Source: Pectobacterium colocasium (GTDB lineage: Bacteria; Pseudomonadota; Gammaproteobacteria; Enterobacterales; Enterobacteriaceae). From it: a stretch of 64,000 nucleotides of DNA. Of this stretch, positions 1 through 11,562 are shown piece after piece. A program made the position numbers and the translations under genes. The notes beneath the pieces are model-generated. The model ran no database searches, was not told the DNA's origin, and saw only the letters and a program-made list of their open reading frames with translations. Position 1 is the stretch's first letter. Every line of letters starts with the position of its first letter. The stretch spans positions 682,001 to 746,000 of the forward strand of contig NZ_CP084032.1 of NCBI RefSeq assembly GCF_020181655.1, given 5' to 3'.

Positions 1-79
1 CCTCAGCATAGGTCAGGTAGCCTTGCTCCTTACCACGGGTGACAAGCAGCTTCAGCTGTGACTGCGGGTTTTGCTCCAT
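1..79 (-). CDS. rpoD: RNA polymerase sigma-70 factor, N-terminal fragment
   Basis: Only the first 26 codons lie in the window; the gene runs off the left edge. The reading from the ATG at 79 starts MEQNPQSQLKLLVTRGKEQG, the start of the housekeeping sigma factor RpoD (region 1.1). It is the last gene of the macromolecular synthesis operon rpsU-dnaG-rpoD, read leftwards, 154 nt after the dnaG stop. The spacer holds a short hairpin (191-207), as expected for a processed intercistronic RNA. Identification is from the peptide and the operon context. Confidence 0.93.
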   Translation of the reverse strand, partial: MEQNPQSQLKLLVTRGKEQGYLTYAE

Positions 80-233
80 AAGACGGTATCCACACTTCAG
101 AGTATTTGGGTTGGTGTCGGTCAGCGTAGTTCGCTAACAATAGCATTAGGGGTATTTTTCTTATCGCCGCGGCCCCTGTAGCGGCTCTTTGCAGGGCTCA
201 ACCCTGCTATTTATCGGCAATTAAGCCTCTGTA

Positions 234-1988
234 TCAGTGTTTTCTGGTCAACGCCAGTTGCAACGACCAAAGCTCTTTTTTTTCTTTGGCGTTGAGCCCG
301 TGCGTTCTGTCACGGGCAATCAATGTTTCTTGTCGCTGTTTCAACAGCTGATCGTAGAGCTCTGCCAGACTGATTCTGAACTTCTCGTCGAGCTCTTCCT
401 CTACGATCATATGGTTCCATGAAGCCATGGTTTCAAGCTGCTTGCGGTACTTGCTGTCGCGATATTTTTCCAACAGCAAACCCATGTTCATTCCCGGGCT
501 GGCGTTGCAGGTTTTCACCAAATCCTGAAACAGCGATAAACCAGCCACTTTGTCTTCTTCAATCCCTTCCAGCGCAAGGTCAGGAACCTCTGCCGCCAGC
601 CTGGGGTTTTGTACTAAAAGTCCTATAAGTATACGCATAGTTGTGACTTTTAGTTGCGGCGGCTGGTAAGGCTGCGCCTGCTCTGCCATTTTAGGCAGTA
701 GCCTGTCCAACTGGCTGTCGTCCAAAATACCTAGCTTGTTGCCGAGCTGCTGGCGCAAATAGAGCCGCAGCGTTTCTCCCGGTACCTGGCCTATCAGCGG
801 CAGCGCCAGCGTGCTGAGCTTGGTACGGCCATCGGGAGAACTCATATCCACCTGCTGTTGCAGCGTTTCAAACAGAAACTGCGACAGCGGCAGAGCGTGT
901 TCCATACGCTGTTCAAAGGCGGCTTTGCCCTCTTTACGTACCAGCGTGTCGGGATCTTCACCGTCCGGCAGAAACATAAAGCGTAGCTGACGACCATCGT
1001 TCAAATAGGGTAGCGCAGTTTCCAGCGCGCGCCATGCCGCTTCGCGTCCGGCACGGTCTCCGTCATAACAACACACCACTAGATCGGTGGCGCGAAAGAG
1101 TAACTGAATGTGATCGGCGGTCGTCGAAGTACCCAGCGACGCCACCGCATAATCAATACCAAACTGCGCCAGCGCCACGACATCCATATAGCCTTCAACA
1201 ACCAAAAGTCGCTTTAGCTCCGCGTGGCTTTGCTGCGCTTCATACAGGCCGTACAACTGGCGACCTTTATGAAAAATCTCTGTTTCTGGCGAGTTAAGGT
1301 ACTTTGGCGTACCGTCGCCTAATACTCGTCCGCCGAAAGCAATCACTCGCCCCCGTTTGTCGCGAATGGGGAACATCACTCGCTCGCGGAAGCGATCATA
1401 CGTTCGGCCTTGATCGTTAGTCACCAGCATGCCGGCATCGTTCAATGTGCTGCGGTCATCATTATTGCGGCCAAAGCGCTTTAAGACGTTATCCCAGCCG
1501 GGCGGAGCGAAGCCGATCGCAAAATGGCTGATAACCTCTGCGCTTAAACCGCGCTGTTGCAGATACTGCAACGCTGGCGTACCGACTGACTGGCTTAGTG
1601 CTTGCTGATAGAACCCGCTGAGCTGCCCCATCAATTCGTATAGACTTTGTCGCTGGTGACGCTCTAACTGGGTTGGGCCAGTGCCGCTTTCATAAGGCAC
1701 TTCGAGGCCGTATTGGGTGGCCAGTTCTTCAATGGTTTCAACGAATTCGAGACGATCGTAATTCATCAAAAAATCAATGGCGTTGCCGTGTGCGCCACAG
1801 CCAAAACAGTGGTAGAACTGTTTGTCACCGTTTACGGTGAATGAGGGGGTTTTTTCGTGATGGAACGGACAGCACGCATGGTAGTTTTTGCCCTGCTTTT
1901 TCAGTTTGACACGCGCGTCAATGAGATCGACGATGTCGGTGCGCGCCAGCAGGTCATTAATAAATACGCGTGGGATTCGTCCAGCCAT
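234..1988 (-). CDS. dnaG: DNA primase
   Basis: Synthesises RNA primers at the replication fork. The 584-residue product is close to the E. coli length of 581. The N-terminal CHC2 zinc finger is visible as C40, H43, C61 and C64. The catalytic core and TOPRIM fold follow, with the acidic motif VVEGYMDVVA and then YDGDRAGREA near residues 260-320. The C-terminal third is the helical region that binds the replicative helicase DnaB. The start at 1988 gives the usual MAGRIPR N-terminus. It is the middle gene of rpsU-dnaG-rpoD, so primase is made with S21 and sigma-70. A hairpin upstream probably limits read-through from rpsU. Confidence 0.97.
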   Translation of the reverse strand: MAGRIPRVFINDLLARTDIVDLIDARVKLKKQGKNYHACCPFHHEKTPSFTVNGDKQFYHCFGCGAHGNAIDFLMNYDRLEFVETIEELATQYGLEVPYESGTGPTQLERHQRQSLYELMGQLSGFYQQALSQSVGTPALQYLQQRGLSAEVISHFAIGFAPPGWDNVLKRFGRNNDDRSTLNDAGMLVTNDQGRTYDRFRERVMFPIRDKRGRVIAFGGRVLGDGTPKYLNSPETEIFHKGRQLYGLYEAQQSHAELKRLLVVEGYMDVVALAQFGIDYAVASLGTSTTADHIQLLFRATDLVVCCYDGDRAGREAAWRALETALPYLNDGRQLRFMFLPDGEDPDTLVRKEGKAAFEQRMEHALPLSQFLFETLQQQVDMSSPDGRTKLSTLALPLIGQVPGETLRLYLRQQLGNKLGILDDSQLDRLLPKMAEQAQPYQPPQLKVTTMRILIGLLVQNPRLAAEVPDLALEGIEEDKVAGLSLFQDLVKTCNASPGMNMGLLLEKYRDSKYRKQLETMASWNHMIVEEELDEKFRISLAELYDQLLKQRQETLIARDRTHGLNAKEKKELWSLQLALTRKH

Positions 1989-2050
1989 AAGCCCCTGATG
2001 TATATCTTTCTGTAAGGTGGTTACATTGGATATAGCTTATAAACGACAAC

Positions 2051-2082
2051 AAGCCGCGCTTCCTTTCGGAAAGCACGGCCTT
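2051..2082 (-). terminator. rpsU-dnaG intercistronic hairpin (partial terminator)
   Basis: Read on the minus strand, a long GC-rich stem (13-15 bases per arm, one bulge, GAAA loop region) lies between rpsU and dnaG and is followed by a U-rich stretch. The E. coli operon has an attenuating terminator (T1) at this place that makes S21 more abundant than primase; the same role is inferred here. Confidence 0.6.
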
Positions 2083-2141
2083 CGTATGCAACTGCTAAGT
2101 CTGCGGATTAATCACGCGTTGGAGGGAAACCCTCCTGAAAA

Positions 2142-2369
<228 letters not shown>

Positions 2370-2424
2370 TCAATAAATTCGGTTTGCCGCTGGCCTTGTG
2401 CCAGCCTTTTCAAAATGGTGCGGA

Positions 2425-2454
2425 ATTCTACTGCAAACGTGACGCCTTTGTAAA
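2425..2454 (-). promoter_or_regulatory. Predicted sigma-70 promoter of rpsU-dnaG-rpoD
   Basis: On the minus strand TTTACA (2454-2449), an 18-bp spacer and TAGAAT (2430-2425) match -35 and -10 boxes. The start would fall near 2418, giving a leader of about 60 nt before rpsU. E. coli has several tandem promoters here; others further upstream (2460-2560) cannot be excluded. Confidence 0.55.
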
Positions 2455-2584
2455 GCATTGTGGTGATCATAAAACACCCAACCACGGCCAGCGCAGAAAT
2501 CAGGGAGCTTATGGTAGACTATCCACAGTTTGAAGCAAGCAGCATTCAACGAGCGCTTGTATCGTCATCAAAGTAGGAACAGCA

Positions 2585-3598
2585 ATGCGTGTATTGGGTA
2601 TCGAAACATCCTGTGATGAAACCGGCGTGGCCATTTATGACACAGAAACCGGTTTGCTCGCCAATCAGTTATACAGCCAGGTCAAATTACATGCTGATTA
2701 CGGTGGTGTCGTGCCTGAGCTTGCCTCACGCGATCACGTGCGTAAAACGGTTCCATTAATTCAGGCTGCGCTGCGTGAAGCCGGGTTGCAGGCAAGCGAC
2801 ATCAATGGTGTGGCTTATACCGCTGGTCCTGGTTTGGTTGGCGCGTTACTGGTGGGGGCGACGGTTGGACGTTCTCTGGCGTTTGCCTGGGATGTGCCAG
2901 CAATTCCTGTGCACCATATGGAAGGGCATTTGCTGGCGCCGATGCTGGAAGATAATCCACCGGCGTTTCCCTTCGTGGCGCTGCTGGTTTCTGGTGGACA
3001 TACGCAGCTCATCAGCGTAACGGGCATTGGTGAATACCGTTTACTGGGCGAGTCGATTGATGACGCCGCGGGCGAAGCGTTTGATAAAACGGCGAAACTG
3101 CTGGGGCTGGATTATCCCGGTGGCCCGATGCTGTCGAAGATGGCGCAGACGGGGGATTCGCAGCGCTTTACGTTTCCGCGCCCAATGACCGATCGACCTG
3201 GGCTGGATTTCAGCTTCTCTGGGCTAAAAACGTTTGCTGCCAATACGATTCGGAGCAACGGCGATGACGATCAAACGCGTGCCGACATTGCTCGCGCATT
3301 TGAAGATGCCGTTGTGGATACGCTGGCTATCAAGTGTCGTCGTGCGCTGGATGAAACGGGCTTTAAGCGACTGGTCATGGCGGGGGGCGTGAGTGCAAAC
3401 CGGACGCTACGCCAGCGCTTAGGTGAAGTGATGGCAAAACGTGGCGGCGAAGTGTTTTATGCGCGTCCTGAATTCTGTACGGATAATGGTGCGATGATTG
3501 CCTATGCGGGCAGTGTACGTCTGATGCACGGCGCCAGCCAGACGCTGGGGGTATCCGTTAGACCACGTTGGCCGTTGGCTGAACTGCCCGCGGTGTGA
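2585..3598 (+). CDS. tsaD: tRNA N6-threonylcarbamoyltransferase TsaD
   Basis: Transfers threonylcarbamoyl to A37 of ANN-decoding tRNAs (t6A) in complex with TsaB and TsaE. The 337-residue length is that of the E. coli protein (YgjD/Gcp). ASKHA-fold signatures are visible: [17 protein letters not shown] at the start, VPELASRDH, the metal-binding HHMEGH motif around residues 110-115, [10 protein letters not shown], and a C-terminal [12 protein letters not shown] followed by [12 protein letters not shown]. Divergent from the rpsU operon, as in E. coli, and convergent with argR across a perfect hairpin. Confidence 0.97.
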   Translation: MRVLGIETSCDETGVAIYDTETGLLANQLYSQVKLHADYGGVVPELASRDHVRKTVPLIQAALREAGLQASDINGVAYTAGPGLVGALLVGATVGRSLAFAWDVPAIPVHHMEGHLLAPMLEDNPPAFPFVALLVSGGHTQLISVTGIGEYRLLGESIDDAAGEAFDKTAKLLGLDYPGGPMLSKMAQTGDSQRFTFPRPMTDRPGLDFSFSGLKTFAANTIRSNGDDDQTRADIARAFEDAVVDTLAIKCRRALDETGFKRLVMAGGVSANRTLRQRLGEVMAKRGGEVFYARPEFCTDNGAMIAYAGSVRLMHGASQTLGVSVRPRWPLAELPAV

Positions 3599-3615
3599 GC
3601 GTTTTGGCAATAATT

Positions 3616-3642
3616 GCTACGTGTAGCGATCCTACACGTAGC
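3616..3642. terminator. Inverted repeat between convergent tsaD and argR
   Basis: Perfect 11-bp arms (GCTACGTGTAG and its complement) around the 5-nt loop CGATC, placed between two convergent genes. No clear T-run follows on either strand, so it may be a weak or Rho-assisted bidirectional terminator, or a REP-like palindrome. A similar palindrome built on GTAGCGCTGC stands at 7114-7136 between two other convergent genes. Confidence 0.5.
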
Positions 3643-3706
3643 AAAGAAAACGTAGCGAAAATACTCAGTAAAAAACGAGTAATAAAAACGATAGCGAGCG
3701 GGTGAG

Positions 3707-5582
<1,876 letters not shown>

Positions 5583-5608
5583 TTGCGATTGTTAACAATA
5601 CGCAGAAT

Positions 5609-5646
5609 AAAAGCCGGAGATAGTGATCTCCGGCTTTTCTTTTTTA
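5609..5646 (+). terminator. Rho-independent terminator of mdh
   Basis: A 12-bp perfect stem (AAAAGCCGGAGA with its complement, 6-nt loop) is followed by TCTTTTTT. It overlaps the 3' end of the convergent gene at 5644. Confidence 0.9.
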
Positions 5647-5907
5647 ATCGGGGCGGATGAGTTTTTTTCTGTCGATAAGCTCATTGGTTTCCGGATCGTA
5701 ATACCGGCTGGGCCAAATCTCTGAGGGGTGAATATTCAACGCATCGGCAATAAGCCATTCCCCCTTGGGCCAGGGGCGTGAGAGCGCGTTAGCTAACGTA
5801 GATGAGCTTAATCCGGCCGCTCGCGATACTGCCGCCAGCGTCGTGTTTTTCTTGCGCAGTGCAGCAATGATATCAGCGGGATGCCAGTCTTGTTTCCTTA
5901 AAATCAT
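5644..5907 (-). CDS. sfsB: Ner-like (Nlp/SfsB family) DNA-binding regulator
   Basis: 87-residue HTH protein of the Mu Ner / Nlp family. The pattern WHPADIIAALRKK, TLAAVSRAAGLSSSTLANAL and WPKGEWLIADALNIHPSEIW is the Ner winged/HTH layout. In E. coli the homologue nlp (sfsB) also lies next to ispB and was named for stimulating maltose metabolism in crp* strains; its physiological role is unclear. Here it is convergent with mdh and upstream of two Mu-type HTH genes on the other strand. Family is confident; the symbol rests on similarity and synteny. Confidence 0.8.
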   Translation of the reverse strand: MILRKQDWHPADIIAALRKKNTTLAAVSRAAGLSSSTLANALSRPWPKGEWLIADALNIHPSEIWPSRYYDPETNELIDRKKLIRPD

Positions 5908-6094
5908 ATTCCTTCCCTTATTTGCTATAAGACGACTGTAGATTAGTGGTATAAATAACGGATGTTAGTTATATGCCGAGCTAACATGACATTATTATTT
6001 GGAAATAATATAGCATTAATTTTCCTTAAAATTCTCAATTAATTTCCAAATAAGCGCGTTTTTGTTAGGGATGGCACTATCAGGATGAAAGGCA

Positions 6095-6481
6095 ATGAAA
6101 AAAGAGTGGTTTGCTACCAGCGAATTGGTTGGAGTCGGCGGCCTTCCGAAATCAAGACAAGGATTGAATAAGCGCGCCCGTGAGGATGGATGGGAGAAGC
6201 GTCGCCGTAAAGGCGTCCAGGGAAGAGGAGTGGAGTACTCAATTCACAGCTTACCGGATACGGTAAAAAAATCCCTATTACTCGAAATCGAGCCTTCCGT
6301 CTACTCGGCCAAGCAACCTGCGGCTCTGGCGGTATGGATGCAGATTTATCAGCAACTATCTGAAAAAGAAAGAGATGAGCTAGTCGCTTATATTCTTCGC
6401 GTCGGCGTATCGACGACGCTGAGCCAGTTGGGTATTACACCGTCGGATGAAGAACCTATCTCATCAATGGAGATTGACTGA
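6095..6481 (+). CDS. Mu-type HTH DNA-binding protein (copy 1)
   Basis: 128 residues. The first ~65 match the Mu-type DNA-binding fold found at the N-terminus of MuA transposase and Mu repressor: EWFATSELVGVGGLPKS, LNKRAREDGWEKRRRKG, QGRGVEYSIHSLP. The remaining ~60 residues form a helical tail (VWMQIYQQLSEKERDELVAY) with no catalytic transposase domain. A paralogue with the same layout lies 250 nt downstream. Probably a stand-alone transcription regulator of phage origin; its targets are unknown. The start is the ATG in AATGAAAAAAGAG, with GGATGAAAGG upstream. Confidence 0.8.
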   Translation: MKKEWFATSELVGVGGLPKSRQGLNKRAREDGWEKRRRKGVQGRGVEYSIHSLPDTVKKSLLLEIEPSVYSAKQPAALAVWMQIYQQLSEKERDELVAYILRVGVSTTLSQLGITPSDEEPISSMEID

Positions 6482-6727
6482 GCTATAGGGAGTGGGTTCC
6501 CTGATTGCCCATCTGTGGTGAAGAAGGAACCTGCATTTTCTTTCGGTTTACCGTATTACTCTGGGCGCGATGTTTTAGCATCGCACTGGATTTAATCATT
6601 TCTTTATTACTTAGGTGTGCCGGTAACGTGTAAAAGTTAGCGGTTTAGGTAATTATAGTCTATTATATGGAAACTTTTGGGCGAGTTGACGTAATGCCTG
6701 TTCAAAACAAACAAGGGAGTGACGAGT

Positions 6728-7102
6728 ATGGACAAAGAATGGTTTGCAACAAGTGAGCTGGTTGGCGTAGGTGGATTGCCGAAGTCACCGCAGGGGCTGA
6801 ACAAACGGGCGCGAGACGACGGTTGGGAAAAGCGCAGAAGGAAAGGGGTTCAAGGGCGTGGTGTCGAATATTCTATTCGTAGTTTGCCGAACGAGGTCAG
6901 GAATTCTCTGCTCGTAAGAGAGAACCCGCCAACAGAATATTACCGCATCGATAATGAGCCGACCCTGTTGTCATCGTGGGTGCATATTTTCCATCAACTT
7001 TCTGTTGATGAACGAACCCGGCTGATCAATTTCATCTTGCGTGAAGGGACGATAGCGATGTTGTCTCGGCTGGATGAGGTCCCCATCGACCAGACTGCCT
7101 AG
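6728..7102 (+). CDS. Mu-type HTH DNA-binding protein (copy 2)
   Basis: 124 residues, a clear paralogue of the gene at 6095: EWFATSELVGVGGLPKS is identical, followed by QGLNKRARDDGWEKRRRKG and QGRGVEYSIRSLP. The C-terminal helical part (SWVHIFHQLSVDERTRLINF) is diverged but aligns. A GTG at 6719 would extend it by three codons; I prefer the ATG at 6728 because AGGGAG sits about 10 nt before it but almost touches the GTG. The 246-nt gap between the copies is AT-rich with no further ORF, so this copy may have its own promoter. Confidence 0.8.
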   Translation: MDKEWFATSELVGVGGLPKSPQGLNKRARDDGWEKRRRKGVQGRGVEYSIRSLPNEVRNSLLVRENPPTEYYRIDNEPTLLSSWVHIFHQLSVDERTRLINFILREGTIAMLSRLDEVPIDQTA

Positions 7103-7113
7103 TCTGCGAACGA

Positions 7114-7136
7114 GTAGCGCTGCAAGGCAGCGCTAC
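7114..7136. terminator. Inverted repeat between convergent genes
   Basis: Perfect 10-bp stem (GTAGCGCTGC) with an AAG loop between the Mu-type HTH gene and ispB. No T-run follows, so termination is only plausible. Confidence 0.4.
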
Positions 7137-7188
7137 GTAGATTGAACCAGACACGATTGAAGCAGATACATAGTACCTTACACCACGA

Positions 7189-8160
7189 TTAGAAATCGCG
7201 CTGTACGGCTAAGTGGGCAAGGCCTTCTAGCGCCATACGGTATGGTGTTTCCGGTAGTTGCTGTAGTGCGCTAATCGCTTTATCTGCCTCTTCTTCGGCC
7301 CGCTGACGCGTATAATCAAGCGAACCACACTGCTGCATGGCGGCAAGCACTGGTTCCAGTAGGTGGCGTCCGTTTCCTTCTTCAATTGCCTGACGAATCA
7401 GCGCACTCTGTTCTGTATTGCCATTACGCATGGCGTGCAGTAGTGGCAGCGTTGGCTTGCCCTCATTAAGATCATCGCCCGTGTTTTTGCCCAGCGTTTT
7501 TCCGTCTGCACTGTAATCAAGCAGATCGTCAATTAACTGGAACGCGGTGCCCAGGTAGCGGCCGTAGTCCTGGAGCGCTTTCTCTTGCTCTGGCGTCGCG
7601 CCCGCAAGGATGGATGAAGATTGTGCGGCGGCTTCAAATAAACGAGCCGTTTTGCTGTAAATGACGCGCATATAACTTTCTTCGGTAATATCTGGGTCGT
7701 TGCAGTTCATTAACTGCAAGACTTCGCCTTCGGCAATCACGTTTACCGCTTCCGACATGAGTGCCAGAACACGTAACGATTCAAGGCTGGTCATCATCTG
7801 GAAGGCGCGGGTATAAATGAAATCCCCAACCAAAACGCTCGCGGCATTGCCAAAGGCGGCATTGGCCGTCGCTTTACCCCGACGCATGTCAGATTCGTCT
7901 ACCACGTCATCATGTAGCAGTGTTGCGGTATGGATAAATTCGATCAGTGCAGCAACAGTGACGTGTTTATCACCGCTATAGTCGAGGGCTCTGGCGGCCA
8001 GAACAGCAATCATAGGGCGTATACGTTTTCCACCGCCGCTGATGATGTAATGTCCAAGTTGGTTGATCAAAACGACGTCGGAATTCAGTTGTTCAAGAAT
8101 GACGTTATTAACAACTGCCATATCTTGCGCGGTTAATGTTGTAATTTGTTCTAGATTCAT
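7189..8160 (-). CDS. ispB: Octaprenyl diphosphate synthase
   Basis: Trans-isoprenyl chain elongation to the C40 side chain of ubiquinone and menaquinone. Both aspartate-rich motifs are present: HDDVVDESDMRRG (first) and IDDLLDYSAD (second). GGGKRIRPM gives the pyrophosphate-binding Lys/Arg. The ATG at 8160 gives 323 residues starting MNLEQITTLTAQDM, matching E. coli; a TTG at 8172 would add four residues and is less likely. Divergent from rplU-rpmA, the classic arrangement. Confidence 0.96.
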   Translation of the reverse strand: MNLEQITTLTAQDMAVVNNVILEQLNSDVVLINQLGHYIISGGGKRIRPMIAVLAARALDYSGDKHVTVAALIEFIHTATLLHDDVVDESDMRRGKATANAAFGNAASVLVGDFIYTRAFQMMTSLESLRVLALMSEAVNVIAEGEVLQLMNCNDPDITEESYMRVIYSKTARLFEAAAQSSSILAGATPEQEKALQDYGRYLGTAFQLIDDLLDYSADGKTLGKNTGDDLNEGKPTLPLLHAMRNGNTEQSALIRQAIEEGNGRHLLEPVLAAMQQCGSLDYTRQRAEEEADKAISALQQLPETPYRMALEGLAHLAVQRDF

Positions 8161-8315
8161 GGTTTGTGCCAACGTATGTCTTCAACACTGCCGTAAGATT
8201 GCTGTTGCATATCGGCAAGATGGAACTTATTGCGCCGATTGTACTTGAAAAATGAGAGAGATAAACGGCAGTTCATACGTTGTATTCTTTTTCTTCACAT
8301 CCGTTGATTATACAC

Positions 8316-8344
8316 TTGTCATCCGCAGTATTTTTGCGTAGAAT
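8316..8344 (+). promoter_or_regulatory. Predicted sigma-70 promoter of rplU-rpmA
   Basis: TTGTCA (8316-8321), a 17-bp spacer and TAGAAT (8339-8344), followed by the GC-rich discriminator TCGCGCCC typical of stringently controlled ribosomal promoters. Transcription would begin near 8352, about 65 nt before rplU. Confidence 0.75.
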
Positions 8345-8369
8345 TCGCGCCCTATTATGAATATTTATA

Positions 8370-8728
<359 letters not shown>

Positions 8729-8747
8729 GATTAGGAGAGCGGATTAA

Positions 8748-9005
8748 ATGGCACACAAAAAAGCTGGCGGTTCAACCCGTAACGGTCGTGACTCCAATGC
8801 ACAACGTCTGGGCGTAAAACGTTTTGGCGGCGAAAGTGTACTGGCTGGTAACATCATCGTTCGTCAACGTGGCACCAAATTCCACGCAGGAACTAACGTT
8901 GGCTGCGGGAAAGACCACACTCTGTTTGCTTTGACTGATGGTAAAGTTCAGTTTGAAGTTAAAGGCCCAAAAAACCGTAAATATATCAGCATCGTTGCTG
9001 AATAA
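8748..9005 (+). CDS. rpmA: 50S ribosomal protein L27
   Basis: 85 residues starting [20 protein letters not shown], whose flexible N-terminal tail reaches the peptidyl transferase centre. Length and sequence match enterobacterial L27. AGGAGAG precedes the ATG. Second gene of rplU-rpmA, closed by a strong terminator. Confidence 0.98.
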   Translation: MAHKKAGGSTRNGRDSNAQRLGVKRFGGESVLAGNIIVRQRGTKFHAGTNVGCGKDHTLFALTDGKVQFEVKGPKNRKYISIVAE

Positions 9006-9031
9006 TTTTTCGCGTTAGGTCTTACGGATTC

Positions 9032-9060
9032 AAGCCCCGCAATTCTTTGCGGGGCTTTTT
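9032..9060 (+). terminator. Rho-independent terminator after rpmA
   Basis: 11-bp stem AAGCCCCGCAA / TTGCGGGGCTT with a short loop and a T-run. Separates the ribosomal genes from yhbE. Confidence 0.9.
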
Positions 9061-9094
9061 ACATTCTGATTCTGAGTAAACCATCTGGGTAAGT

Positions 9095-10057
9095 ATGAAT
9101 ACTAAACAGCAGACGGGTATCGGCCTTTGTCTGGCGTTGACTACGGCAGTTTGCTGGGGGGCGCTACCGATAGCCATGAAACAGGTTCTGGTGGTAATGG
9201 AACCTTATACGATTGTTTGGTATCGTTTTTTTATCGCCTCGATTGGACTCGGCATTATTCTGTCATACCGTAAGAATTTACCGCCAATGCGGGTTTTCCG
9301 GCATCGGCGTTGGTGGATTTTGCTACTGATCGCGACGGCTGGACTACTGGGTAACTTTGTTTTCTTTAGCTCGTCTCTGCAATATCTAAGTCCGACAGCG
9401 TCTCAGGTTATCGGGCAGCTTTCTCCTGTTGGTATGATGTTCGCCAGCGTACTTATCCTAAAGGAAAAGATGCGTGGCACGCAGGTCATTGGCGCGATCA
9501 TGCTGATCTGCGGCCTGATCCTGTTCTTTAATACCAGCCTGATTGAGATTTTTACCCGGCTGACGGACTACACGCTGGGTGTGCTGTTAGGCGTCTGTGC
9601 TTCGGCGGTATGGGTATCCTATGGCGTAGCGCAGAAGGTGCTGTTGCGGCGTCTGACATCACAGCAAATTCTGTTTCTGCTATATGTGCTTTGCGTCGTG
9701 TTTATTACGCCTTTTACCAAGCTTGAGGCTATTTTCCAACTGAGCAACTGGCAGCTTATCTGCCTGCTATTCTGCGGTGCGAATACATTAATTGGGTATG
9801 GTGCGCTTGCGGAGGCCATGGCACGCTGGCAGGCGTCGCAGGTGAGTGCCGTCATTACGCTGACGCCGCTGTTTACGCTGTTGTTTTCCGATCTACTGGC
9901 GTTGGGGTGGCCGGCTTTCTTTGCTGCGCCAGTGCTGAACTGGGTTGGCTACCTGGGCGCTTTTGTCGTGGTTGCCGGTGCGATGTTTTCTGCTATCGGA
10001 CATCGTTTCTTACCCGGTAAGAAAGAACCTGTGCCGCCATTGAGGGTGCAGAAGTAG
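9095..10057 (+). CDS. yhbE: EamA/DMT-family inner-membrane transporter
   Basis: 320 residues with about ten hydrophobic segments in two repeated EamA halves; the sequence begins with a membrane helix at residues 9-28 and ends in a short basic tail. It occupies the position of E. coli yhbE (321 residues) between rpmA and obgE. The substrate is unknown; drug/metabolite transporters of this class export small solutes. Position and length support the symbol. Confidence 0.85.
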   Translation: MNTKQQTGIGLCLALTTAVCWGALPIAMKQVLVVMEPYTIVWYRFFIASIGLGIILSYRKNLPPMRVFRHRRWWILLLIATAGLLGNFVFFSSSLQYLSPTASQVIGQLSPVGMMFASVLILKEKMRGTQVIGAIMLICGLILFFNTSLIEIFTRLTDYTLGVLLGVCASAVWVSYGVAQKVLLRRLTSQQILFLLYVLCVVFITPFTKLEAIFQLSNWQLICLLFCGANTLIGYGALAEAMARWQASQVSAVITLTPLFTLLFSDLLALGWPAFFAAPVLNWVGYLGAFVVVAGAMFSAIGHRFLPGKKEPVPPLRVQK

Positions 10058-10284
10058 CCTGAGAGATACGTATTGCAGAGGGGCACAGACGCCTTTTGAC
10101 ATTCTGCATGTGTTGCTTATTTTTAATACAGATGAAATTATTGGAGCAGGCAGGTACAATCCGCTCCTTTGCTGGAATGCGTTCTGGTGCGTCAGTTTTT
10201 TTAATGGTGAGTAGAAATACGCTACATGCCGTAAAATCAAAAAGTTACGCCAAGAAGAACCAATAACAAGCCTAAAACACGTAG

Positions 10285-11490
<1,206 letters not shown>

Positions 11491-11521
11491 TGCGTTCTTC
11501 TGCTAGTTAATGCTCGCTTAT

Positions 11522-11562
11522 TGCGGCCTTATCCCATCAGGGTAAGGCCGCATTCTTATTTT
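11522..11562 (+). terminator. Rho-independent terminator of obgE
   Basis: 13-bp stem (TGCGGCCTTA-T-CCC paired with GGGTAAGGCCGCA, one bulged T, ATCA loop) followed by TTCTTATTTT. Lies between convergent obgE and dacB. Confidence 0.85.
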
